Below are positions 1 through 8,531 of a stretch of 64,000 nt of DNA, piece by piece (positions within the stretch are counted from its first letter, which is position 1; each line of letters begins with the position of its first letter). Source of the DNA: VGJW01 sp035285595 (GTDB lineage: Bacteria > Cyanobacteriota > Sericytochromatia > S15B-MN24 > VGJW01). The stretch spans positions 5,537 to 69,536 of the forward strand of contig JAYKGV010000004.1 of assembly GCA_035285595.1 (NCBI GenBank), written 5' to 3'. Both the position numbers and the translations under genes were made by a program. The notes beneath the pieces were generated by a model. It had not been told where the DNA came from, did no database searches, and was given only the letters and a program-made list of their open reading frames with translations.

Positions 1-3000
1 GACGCAGCCGATGCTGATGCTGTGGCGTTGCTCTGGTGGGAAAGATTCCTGGTTTTCCAACCTGATGACCTGCAGGTACAGGAGCTATTGGCGAGCCTGT
101 ATGGACGCCGAGGTGCGGAGGGCGAAGCCCGGCGGGTGCTGGAGCGATTGGTGACGCTCGATCCTGCTCCGAGACACTGGCTGGAGCTGGCCGCGATGCA
201 GCTCAAGGCCGGACAAGCAGAGGCTGCCAGAAGCAGTCTCGAATCTGCCCTGTCTGGTCCGGGACGCCCGGAGGAGGCGTTGACGAGGGCTCAGGCAGCT
301 CTCCTGCTGGCACGGGTCCTGCTCGATCTCGGATTACCTCACGATGCCCTGACGACACTCGAGGCCCACGAGGCGGCGCATGCCGACGCCGCGCTTGCTC
401 GTGAGCTCACGGCCCGGTCCTATCAGACGTTGGCCGATTTGGCTTCTCGCAAAGGCGATCTCCTGGCCGTTGCGGATCACCTGGAACGAGTCGTGGCCTT
501 GACTTCCGATCGCGTGGCCCTGCGTGCATTGGCCGCAGCCCGGGCGCGTGCAGGGGATCGTCTCGGCGCCGAGGAGGCCTGGCAGCGGGTGCTCGTGCAG
601 CAACCGCAGGACGGCGAGGCCTTGCGTGCCCTTGGTGACCTTGTGGCGACCGCCGGCCGCACCCTCGAGGCCGAGCGGTACTACCGTCAGGCTCTGGCCG
701 TCGACGCGGAAGACATCCATGCCCTGGGTGCCCTGGCCGACCTGGTCTGGGGTGCGGGGCGGCGCGAGGAAGCCTATCGCATCTACGAGCAGCTGATGGA
801 GCTTGATACCGAGCACGTACCGGCCGTGCTTGGCTTCGCTCGTGACGCTCTCGTGTCGGGACAGCCGCTGGAAGCTTGGGAGTATGCACGCCGTGTGCTG
901 GCGCGTGAACCGGATCGGCATGAGGCGCGAGACCTTGCACGGGAGGGCCTGCGCCGAGTGGCTGAAGGCGAGGAGCCTGCCACGGCCATTGCCTGGTGGC
1001 AGCGTCTCGTGGCATTGGAGCCCGGTGACCTTGCGGCACGCCGTGGCCTCTGGGCAGCCTATGTGGCCTTAGGGGCGCAGTCCGAGGCCGTCGAGGCCGC
1101 TACGGCGTGGCTCGCCCTCGAGCCAGGCGCAGGGCCTGCAGCCTTGTTCCTCGCCGAGCGTTTCCGTCGCTCCGGGGATCTTGCCACCGCGCGCGAGCGT
1201 CTGGCCGGTGCCCTGGGAGGCGGCGACCTCAAGGTGGCCGTGGCTTTGGCTCTCGTGGACCTCGAGCTCGGTGCCGTGTCGGCAGCTCGTGAGCGCCTGG
1301 AAAGCCTCTATCTCGAGTTGCCGGACGACGATTCCGTGCGGATGGCGCTGGCACGCGCACGGCTGCTGGATGGTCAAGGACCCGAAGCCTGGTCCCTGGT
1401 GCAGGATCTTGCCAGTGCGGACGATGCCGCCCGGCAGGTGGCGGTCGATGCCGCGGTGGCGGCCGCCGAGTCCGCACAGGTCGCCGGACAGGCGGCAGCG
1501 GCACTCGAATGGTGGCGCAAGGCGCAGCGCCTTGCACCCGACGACGTGGCGCTGCAGCGGCGGTTGATGCATTTTCACCGTCTTTCGGGCCAGCTCGAGG
1601 ATGCGGCTCGGGCGGCTCGGGCTCTTTTGGCGGCACATCCCGATGAGGTCGAGGCCGCTTTGTATCTTGGGAAATTTCTCGCCTCGCGGGGTCAGCAGGA
1701 CGAGGCCGCTCTCATCCTGGCACCTGTCGCCCGTGAACCCGCGGCTGCCTGGATGCTGGCCTCGACTGCGTGGCAGGCAGGCCGTCCCGCGGAGGTCTTG
1801 AGCTGGCTCGAGGGGCTCGGTCCTGCCCTGCAAGGACATCCTGAGGCCTTGCTGCTTTTGGCGCGTGCCCTCAGGGCCACGGGAAGACTGGCCGAGGCGT
1901 GGTCCGTGCTGCAACGTCTGGAGGCCATGCAACCGGAGGACCCCGAAACCGGCACGGCCATGGCGGAACTCGCACGCGAGGCTGCCGGACTGACCTTGCC
2001 GGACGCTGATCGGGCGATCTGGCTTCACCGCCTGCTGCTGCTGCGCCCCCTCGAAAGAGAGGCGCGGGCCGCTTATGCCGAGGTCTTGCTGGCGATGGAC
2101 CGTCCGGTTGACGCCGCGCGTCTGTACTCGGAACTTGCGCGTCTGGATCAGGAAAATGGGCAATGGTTGATCGCTGAGGCGGCGGCCCAACAGGCGGCGG
2201 GGCGGCATGAGGAGGCACGTCGGGCACTTGCTGCCGCCCGGGAGCGTGAACCTGAGGCAGAGGGTCTCCTCCTCGCGGAGGCCAGGCTGTCCACGGCGAT
2301 TCAGGACCATCAAGGTGCTTTCGAAGCGCTCGAGAGTCTGGCGCGCGAAGGCGTCTTGGGGGAAGAGGAGCGGTCCCTGCTCCAGCACGCGGCGATGAAG
2401 ATTGCGGAGGGTGCCCGGCTCGAGGGTCGGGACGTCGACATCCTGACGCTAAGGACGCGGATGGGTGCCGTGACCACGCCTTCACCCGCGTTCTTGAGGT
2501 TGGCGCTCGAGGCCGCGCGCAGGCTGGGGCACGCCACGGACGAAGCCGAGGTCCTGCACGATCTGTGGCGGCAGCTTCCTGCAGAGCGCGTCTTGGGTGA
2601 GGCAGCTGCCAAGGCCCGCGAGGCTCTGGGTGACTGGCGCGGGGCGCTGGCCATCCGGGAGGAGCTCGAGCAGCTGGCCGCCGACCCGGTCGAGGCGGCA
2701 GAGAACGCGCTTGTGGCCGCCCGCCTCGCCACGACTTCAGGTGATCTCGAGGTCATACGTCCGTGGCTGGATCGCCTGGATGCGCGTCGGGAGTCGATTG
2801 AGGGCCGGCCGGAACACGAGGCCTTGTGGTGGGCGCTGCAGATCATTCGTCGTCTGGATGTCCCGGGTCTGGATCCCTCTCGGGTGGATGGGATTCTCGA
2901 TGAGGCCTGGGCTCGGGCGCGGGAGCGGGAGCTGCCCGAATCGGCCCTGCAGACGGCTTTCGTTGAGGTTCTGCGGTGGCAGGCCCTGCGATTCGAGAAG

Positions 3001-5658
3001 CTGGCAGAGCCTATCGCGGCGCGGGTGCTCTGGGTACGGATCAGTCGGCTTGTCCCTGATGATCGCTCAGCTTTCGCCGCGGCTGCCCGTTTGAGCCTCT
3101 CGTTGGGCCACGAGTCCGAGGCGCTCGACATGCTGCGTGTCCTTCACGAGGATCGTCCGGACGATGCGGATACCGTCGTGGTCTACGGGCGCGCCCTTTT
3201 GTCCTGCGGCCGCACGAGCGAGGCCCTCGAGTTGTGGGAGGAGCATCACGCCAGCCATGGCTCCGCGACCGTGGGCTGCGTCTTGGCCGAAGAGGCCCTC
3301 CGCAGGGGAGATGGCCACGGGGCTTGGCTTTGGGCGTGCAGGGTCCTCGAGCGGTACCCGGATGCTGCCGGGGCGAGTGAACTGGCGTGGCAGGCCGGAA
3401 GGAAGCTTGCGGGGGAACTCGCCGCCACGGGGCGCCAGGATGCGGCCATCGGGCAGTGGGTCGAGGCGGTTGCCCGCGTGCCGCGACGTCCTGATGCGCT
3501 GCAGGAGGCCATTCAAGGCCTTTTGGCCTCCGGCGGCGTCGAGGAGGCGGGGCAACTTCTCGAACAGTTGCGCTCTTTGGACCGCGATCCCGCGGTGTTC
3601 CGGCGTCTGCGGATGATTTGGCTTGCCCGGACGGGGCGGGTGGACGAGGCACTCGAGTTGAGCAAGGACGTGCTGGAAGGCACGGCCGGCGATCCTGAAA
3701 TCGAGCTCGAGGCGCTTCTCGCCGTAGGCGAAGTCTGCCGCGGGGCCGGCCGCATCGATGAGGGCTGGCTGATCGCCCAGCGGCTTCTCGATGGCCATGG
3801 CGGCCGACCGGAGGCAAGACGACTCGCCGGACGGATCGCCCGTGACATGGCCGAGGCCGCGGACCGCGAGGGAGATGGCGCCAGCGCCCTGGTTTACCGA
3901 CAAGTCCAGTTGGCTCTGGCTCCTCAGGACCGTGAAGCGGTTTTTCCGCTGGCGGCCCTGCATGCCCGCGAGGGTCGGCAGGCCGAGGCGGAGGCCTTGC
4001 TCCGTCCGTGGTTGGCCCGACATCCTCGGGACGAGGAGGGATGGCTCGACTTGGCGGCCTTGATGGCGGCGTCGCAGCCGGGAGAGGCCTCGGATCTCGT
4101 TCGAAGCGTGATTGAAAGGAGTCCGGAGCTGCCGCGAGCTCATCGAGCCTTGGCCGAACTGCTCGAGCGCGAAGGGCGGACGTCCGAGGCCCTTGAAGCG
4201 ATTTTGGCGGCCGCGGCGGTGACTGAGCACCCCGATGAGGACTGGCTGGCCGCCGCCGAGCTTGCGGTCCGGCACGGGCAAGATGCCGTGGCGTGGGAGC
4301 ATTTGGACAAGGTGCTGACACGTAGGCCCGGTCACGCCCGGGCGAAGGATTTGGGCAGCGGGGTCTGCCGGCGTTTGGCCCGGACGGCTGGCAAGGAAGG
4401 GCGCAAGGCAGAGGCCGCGGCCCATTGGCATGCCTTGCTGCGTGTGGTCTCACAGGATCTCGAGGCTTACCGCGCACTGGGAGCGCTCGCCCGGGCCGAG
4501 CGCAGGTTCGACGAGGCCGAGGCCGCCTTGGGTCGAGCGCTGTCGCTCGATCCCGAGGACCCCCTGACCCTTGAAGAAAGGGCTTGGCTGGATCTCGACC
4601 GTGATCTGGTGGCGGCGGCGCGGGAGCGTTTTGCGGCGATCGTGGCCAAGGGGACGGCGCCGAACGGCGCACTCCTCGGACTTGCGGAGGCGGCGTGGCG
4701 AGATGGCGAGGCCGACACGGCCTGGGAGCATCTGCAGGAGCTGCTGAGAAGAGAAAGTCGCCATCCGCGGGGCCTGGAGCTGTTTTCTACCTTGGCCCGG
4801 CATTTCGGAAAGGCCTGCGCCGCCCACGGCGATGCCCGCAATGCCCATCAGTGGTGGCAGTTGGTCTTGCGGCAGCATCCGCGGGACGTCGAGGCCATCC
4901 GCGCCGTGGGCGAGGCTCGCCTGGTGCTGGGGGACCTGCTCGGGGCGGCTGACAGTCTCGAGAAGGCCGTCGAGCTGGCGCCCGGTGACGTGGCCTTGTG
5001 CCATCGCCTGGCGGATATCTACCGCCAGGTCGGGCATCCTCAGCGCGCGGAGGCGGCACTCAAGAAGGTCGTGGCGGCACAGCCCCGGGACCTCGGATCC
5101 TTGAGGGCGCTGGCCCGCATCGCCCGGGAGCGCCAGGAGCCGGGAGATCTTGTCCATTGGGCTCAGGCCATCCTCGACGTCATCCCCGATGATCCGGTAG
5201 CGATGTTCGATCTTGCACAAGCCTATGAGGCCCGTCTCGAAAAGCGGGCTTCGCTCGAGACCTATCGGGAGCTGGTGGCAAGCAATCCCCGGCACGCCGA
5301 GGGATGGCACGAGCTGGCTCGGCTGCTGCATGACCTGGGTGAGCTCGAGGAGGCCCGTACGGCGGCCACGAACGCCGTGGTACACGGAGGACAGTCTCGC
5401 TTCCACGTGACGCTCGGCCGCATCTGCGCAGGGCAGGGTCAGCAGGATGAAGCGATGGCGGCGTGGGGCCAGGCCTTGGTTCTTGATCCCGAGGATCCCG
5501 AGGCGCTCGCTCGAATGGGCTTCGGCCTGTTGCGGGATGCCCGTACGGAAGAGGCGCGTCCCTTGCTGGACAAGGCATGGAGCCTGCTGCCTCGCGAGAG
5601 CGAGCTTGGCCTGGAAGTGCGGTGTGCCCTCGACTTGATGGGAGAGCCGGTCCGATGA
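1..5658 (+). CDS. Large tetratricopeptide-repeat protein, 5' end outside the window
   Basis: The frame is open from base 1 and encodes more than 1,880 residues of TPR-like helical pairs (recurrent alanine-rich helices with the W-LG-Y-A-F-A-P pattern). The first possible start inside the window is GTG at 22, but the in-frame codons before it also read as helix, so the gene probably begins upstream. No catalytic domain is visible, and TPR arrays of this kind are protein-interaction scaffolds. The N-terminus is missing, so no signal peptide can be judged. The stop overlaps the ATG of the PdxJ-like gene (ATGA at 5655), which implies translational coupling. The partner proteins are unknown. Confidence 0.85.
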   Translation, partial: DAADADAVALLWWERFLVFQPDDLQVQELLASLYGRRGAEGEARRVLERLVTLDPAPRHWLELAAMQLKAGQAEAARSSLESALSGPGRPEEALTRAQAALLLARVLLDLGLPHDALTTLEAHEAAHADAALARELTARSYQTLADLASRKGDLLAVADHLERVVALTSDRVALRALAAARARAGDRLGAEEAWQRVLVQQPQDGEALRALGDLVATAGRTLEAERYYRQALAVDAEDIHALGALADLVWGAGRREEAYRIYEQLMELDTEHVPAVLGFARDALVSGQPLEAWEYARRVLAREPDRHEARDLAREGLRRVAEGEEPATAIAWWQRLVALEPGDLAARRGLWAAYVALGAQSEAVEAATAWLALEPGAGPAALFLAERFRRSGDLATARERLAGALGGGDLKVAVALALVDLELGAVSAARERLESLYLELPDDDSVRMALARARLLDGQGPEAWSLVQDLASADDAARQVAVDAAVAAAESAQVAGQAAAALEWWRKAQRLAPDDVALQRRLMHFHRLSGQLEDAARAARALLAAHPDEVEAALYLGKFLASRGQQDEAALILAPVAREPAAAWMLASTAWQAGRPAEVLSWLEGLGPALQGHPEALLLLARALRATGRLAEAWSVLQRLEAMQPEDPETGTAMAELAREAAGLTLPDADRAIWLHRLLLLRPLEREARAAYAEVLLAMDRPVDAARLYSELARLDQENGQWLIAEAAAQQAAGRHEEARRALAAAREREPEAEGLLLAEARLSTAIQDHQGAFEALESLAREGVLGEEERSLLQHAAMKIAEGARLEGRDVDILTLRTRMGAVTTPSPAFLRLALEAARRLGHATDEAEVLHDLWRQLPAERVLGEAAAKAREALGDWRGALAIREELEQLAADPVEAAENALVAARLATTSGDLEVIRPWLDRLDARRESIEGRPEHEALWWALQIIRRLDVPGLDPSRVDGILDEAWARARERELPESALQTAFVEVLRWQALRFEKLAEPIAARVLWVRISRLVPDDRSAFAAAARLSLSLGHESEALDMLRVLHEDRPDDADTVVVYGRALLSCGRTSEALELWEEHHASHGSATVGCVLAEEALRRGDGHGAWLWACRVLERYPDAAGASELAWQAGRKLAGELAATGRQDAAIGQWVEAVARVPRRPDALQEAIQGLLASGGVEEAGQLLEQLRSLDRDPAVFRRLRMIWLARTGRVDEALELSKDVLEGTAGDPEIELEALLAVGEVCRGAGRIDEGWLIAQRLLDGHGGRPEARRLAGRIARDMAEAADREGDGASALVYRQVQLALAPQDREAVFPLAALHAREGRQAEAEALLRPWLARHPRDEEGWLDLAALMAASQPGEASDLVRSVIERSPELPRAHRALAELLEREGRTSEALEAILAAAAVTEHPDEDWLAAAELAVRHGQDAVAWEHLDKVLTRRPGHARAKDLGSGVCRRLARTAGKEGRKAEAAAHWHALLRVVSQDLEAYRALGALARAERRFDEAEAALGRALSLDPEDPLTLEERAWLDLDRDLVAAARERFAAIVAKGTAPNGALLGLAEAAWRDGEADTAWEHLQELLRRESRHPRGLELFSTLARHFGKACAAHGDARNAHQWWQLVLRQHPRDVEAIRAVGEARLVLGDLLGAADSLEKAVELAPGDVALCHRLADIYRQVGHPQRAEAALKKVVAAQPRDLGSLRALARIARERQEPGDLVHWAQAILDVIPDDPVAMFDLAQAYEARLEKRASLETYRELVASNPRHAEGWHELARLLHDLGELEEARTAATNAVVHGGQSRFHVTLGRICAGQGQQDEAMAAWGQALVLDPEDPEALARMGFGLLRDARTEEARPLLDKAWSLLPRESELGLEVRCALDLMGEPVR

Positions 5659-6437
5659 TTCGCTTGACGGTGCACCTTGATGTGGCGGTGGCCATGCGCT
5701 CTGCCCGCGAGGACCGTGACCCGGATCCCGTCGCCTTGGCCATTCGAGCTGAGTCTGGCGGCGCAGACTCCGTGAGTCTGCCGCTGGCACCTCAGCAAGG
5801 ATCGCGGGCCCTGCGCGACTTGCGTTTGCTGAGACCGTTGCTGCGAGGTGCCTTGAACCTCGAACTTTCGTCCCGCTCCGAACCAGATGCGGATATTTTC
5901 GAGCTGCTTCCGGACCAAGTCACATTGGTACACGCGCCTTTTTCCGAGATGCAAGCTTCACCGCCGCTGGACCTGACGATTGAGGGCGAGGTCCTGGGGC
6001 CGCTCGTGGCAAGATTGCATGCGGCGGGCATGCGCGTGGTGGCGTTCGTCCCGCCTGATCCGGCTCAGATGGTCGAAGCCGCCCGTCTTGGGCTCGATGG
6101 CGTTGAACTGGACACTTCCTCCTATGCGGCTTCGGTGGTACGGCCAGGCTGGACCGTGCCCGAGGATCGTGCAGCCCTGCTCGAGGGACGCTTCGTTCGC
6201 GGGGGCAGTCATCCTGCCCAGCTCCTGGGGCAGTTGGCCTCGGCGGCGACCGTGGCCTCCGACCACGGCCTCTCCGTTGCGGCGGGGCGCGGGTTGAGCC
6301 GTGCAGCGCTCCCGGCGCTGGCCACCTTGCCTGGCTTGGAAGAGGTGCACGTGGGGCACGCTCTTTTCGTTCGTGCGCTTGAGATTGGGCTGGAGGAAGC
6401 GGTGCGTGAGGTTCGTGGGCTGCTCAGATCGTCCTGA
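5655..6437 (+). CDS. PdxJ-like protein with altered active site
   Basis: The 260 residues follow pyridoxine 5'-phosphate synthase (PdxJ) along their length: an N-terminal HLDV strand in place of NIDH, D-P-D-P-V near 22-26, G-A-D near 36-38, L-N-L-E near 67-70, an AAG-x-GL loop near 209-214 and V-G-H-A near the end. PdxJ condenses 1-deoxyxylulose 5-phosphate with aminoacetone phosphate in vitamin B6 synthesis. Of its three catalytic residues (E. coli His45, Glu72, His193) only the Glu is kept (Glu70). The first His aligns with Pro43 and the last with Arg212, and the Arg-rich loop after His45 is lost. It may be a paralog with another role or an inactive one. Translation is coupled to the TPR gene by ATGA. 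Confidence 0.75.
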   Translation: MIRLTVHLDVAVAMRSAREDRDPDPVALAIRAESGGADSVSLPLAPQQGSRALRDLRLLRPLLRGALNLELSSRSEPDADIFELLPDQVTLVHAPFSEMQASPPLDLTIEGEVLGPLVARLHAAGMRVVAFVPPDPAQMVEAARLGLDGVELDTSSYAASVVRPGWTVPEDRAALLEGRFVRGGSHPAQLLGQLASAATVASDHGLSVAAGRGLSRAALPALATLPGLEEVHVGHALFVRALEIGLEEAVREVRGLLRSS

Positions 6438-6491
6438 ACGCCTCCTCTGAAATCTTTCTGGGCGCTGCGCCGTCCGTATGGCGGAGACCTC

Positions 6492-7349
6492 GTGATTAAT
6501 CAGCTGAAGACTTTTTCACTGCTCTTGCTGTTGTCGCTCTTGCTCGTCGCGGGCGGCCGCTGGATGGGAGGGCAGGCAGGGGCGTGGCTGGGGCTCGCTT
6601 TTGCGGTGACCATGAACGTCGGCTCCTGGTGGTTTTCGGATCGTCTCGTGCTGTCCAGCACAGGGGCGCGGCCGCTGTCCTCCGCCGAAGCTCCCGGCCT
6701 GCACGACATGCTGGGCGAACTGGCTGCCGACGCCGGCCTGCCCACACCTGCTCTTTATATGATTGAAGAGGATGCGCCGAATGCCTTTGCGACGGGGCGA
6801 GATCCGGAACATGCGGTGGTGGCGGTGACGACCGGTCTGCTTCGCGTGTTGCCCCCCGATGCCCTAAGGGGAGTGTTGGCGCATGAACTGGCTCACGTCC
6901 AAAACCGCGACACCCTTGCCATGGCCATCGCTGCCTCGCTCGCTGCTGCCATCGGTGTCCTGGCCGATGTGGCGCGTTGGGGAGCCCTGCTCGGCGGGGC
7001 ACAGCAGGACGAAGAAGGGGCTCCGGCTTGGGTGGGACTGGTGCTTGCGTTTCTCTTGCCGCTCGTGGCTCTGGTGGTGCAGATGGCCGTCTCCCGAACC
7101 CGGGAGTACGAGGCGGATGCCGTGGCCGCTCGGCTGACAGGTCAGCCCCTGGCCCTGGCCGAGGCGCTTGCACGCCTCGAGAGAGGTGCGGAACTTGCGC
7201 CGATGACCCATGTGGCCCCTGGCTCGGCCCATCTTTTCATCGTCAATCCCTTGCGCACGGGCGCATGGTTCGAGGGACTGTTCCGGACTCATCCGCCGAT
7301 GACTGAAAGGATCCGTCGTCTCGAACGAATGGCCCTGGAGGCCCGTTGA
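6492..7349 (+). CDS. htpX: M48 family membrane metalloprotease HtpX
   Basis: This 285-residue protein matches HtpX: two N-terminal hydrophobic segments (about 7-21 and 29-47), the zinc motif HELAH at 131-135, further membrane segments at about 143-165 and 178-196, and the downstream R-E-Y-E-A-D motif carrying the third zinc ligand. HtpX degrades damaged inner-membrane proteins, with its active site on the cytoplasmic face. The start is GTG, supported by GGAG at 6483-6486. The gene lies 54 bases after the PdxJ-like gene and may be cotranscribed with it. It ends exactly where the convergent neighbour ends, leaving no room for a separate terminator. Confidence 0.92.
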   Translation: MINQLKTFSLLLLLSLLLVAGGRWMGGQAGAWLGLAFAVTMNVGSWWFSDRLVLSSTGARPLSSAEAPGLHDMLGELAADAGLPTPALYMIEEDAPNAFATGRDPEHAVVAVTTGLLRVLPPDALRGVLAHELAHVQNRDTLAMAIAASLAAAIGVLADVARWGALLGGAQQDEEGAPAWVGLVLAFLLPLVALVVQMAVSRTREYEADAVAARLTGQPLALAEALARLERGAELAPMTHVAPGSAHLFIVNPLRTGAWFEGLFRTHPPMTERIRRLERMALEAR

Positions 7350-8390
7350 TCACTTGACCAGATTGATCAGCTGGTCGAGGGACGAGTTGTAGTCGTCCAG
7401 CATCTTGGTCAGGTTCTTGTAGACGAAGTTGGCCACGTCCAGCGTGATGTTGCTTTCGCGCTCGATGCTGTTGAAGTCCGGTTGTTCCAGACTCTCGCTC
7501 TGGACTTCGAGGAAGTCCCCGCCGGCCCCCTTGGCCCTGCGGGCTCCGTAGCTTTCCACCGTGATGCCGCCGCGGTTCGCGATGCTGGTCTCGTAAATGG
7601 CTCCCCCGAAGGCCGACTCGGAGAGGGTGCTCTGGCTCGGGACTTTCACGATGGCCAAGGCGGAGTTGTTGTTGAGTGGATTGGCCTTCTCCTGAGGACC
7701 CATGGTGAAGGGGTCGCCGGTGAACCCGATGACGCCTCGGATACGGTCCGGCTCCCATTGCAGCGCGTCCTTGAGAGGATCCGAGCCCGTAGGGCCCTTG
7801 AGTATGGCGTCGCGTTGGAAGGCAGTGGAGGTCATCATCCCCGGCTGCACTCCCGGCGGCAGCTGCTTGACGCGCATGAAACCGGGATTGTCGGGATCGG
7901 ACTCGATGTCTTCGGCGCGCAAGACATAAAGATTGGTCGAGTTCTTGAGCAGCCACGTTCGGTTGCCGCCTGTGGCCTTGGCGTTCTTCTGCTCTTCCCA
8001 CTGGAAATCGCCGTCGCGGGTGAGCAGCACCCGGGCTCCCGGGCGCAGGGATTCGGCGACGGCGAAGAAATGGCCCTGCGCTCTGTCGCTGATGGCCAGG
8101 TTGGCCGTTTTGCCGACTCTCTGGGTCAGGCCGCCCTGCACGAAGTCGATGCCCACGGCGCTGATGCGGAGCTCGCTTGGTCCGCCGCGGATACCCACCC
8201 GCGAAGCCCTGCCGTTGCCCCCCGCGGCCGCGTCGGAGAAACTCGTCAGGCTCGAGGCCACGTTCAGCTGGGTGTTCTTCCGGTTGAAGCCCGGAGTGAC
8301 CGCACCTTGCAGATTGAACAACACGTTCTGGCGAAACCGGTCGATGACCGAGAACGTGTTGATGAGACCGTATCGAAGATCCGTGCCCAT
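7350..8390 (-). CDS. Flagellar rod/hook-like protein (FlgE/FlgF/FlgG type)
   Basis: The 346 residues resemble the flagellar rod/hook fold. The N-terminal helix (about 10-40) ends in a V-T-P-G-F-N-R-K turn like the V-x-T-x-G-F-K-K of rod proteins. A middle part carries a Q-R-V-G-K-T-A-N-L-A-I segment followed by T-R-D-G-D-F (compare G-N-x-L-D-L-A-I and T-R-D-G-x-F in FlgG), and a C-terminal amphipathic helix closes the protein. The ATG at 8390 is preceded by GGAGGAG, so it is preferred over an upstream in-frame start at 8492. No other flagellar gene is nearby, so it may belong to a scattered flagellar set or to another appendage. The family is likely; the exact protein is not assigned. Confidence 0.5.
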   Translation of the reverse strand: MGTDLRYGLINTFSVIDRFRQNVLFNLQGAVTPGFNRKNTQLNVASSLTSFSDAAAGGNGRASRVGIRGGPSELRISAVGIDFVQGGLTQRVGKTANLAISDRAQGHFFAVAESLRPGARVLLTRDGDFQWEEQKNAKATGGNRTWLLKNSTNLYVLRAEDIESDPDNPGFMRVKQLPPGVQPGMMTSTAFQRDAILKGPTGSDPLKDALQWEPDRIRGVIGFTGDPFTMGPQEKANPLNNNSALAIVKVPSQSTLSESAFGGAIYETSIANRGGITVESYGARRAKGAGGDFLEVQSESLEQPDFNSIERESNITLDVANFVYKNLTKMLDDYNSSLDQLINLVK

Positions 8391-8531
8391 GGAGCTCCTC
8401 CGGGCCGCCTGACGGGCATTCCCGGCTGTTACGTACCCGGTTCCACCGTGACCTAACGCACAGCCTGGAGAGAAGTCTGCCGGCTCCGGCAATTGTTCTC
8501 CGTCGGCGGCGCGGTTCCGGCGATCGAGAGG

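Noticed and set aside
1069..5790. Several long minus-strand frames opposite the TPR gene
   Set aside because: Their products are low-complexity and have no ribosome-binding sites; the plus strand carries a clear TPR repeat pattern.
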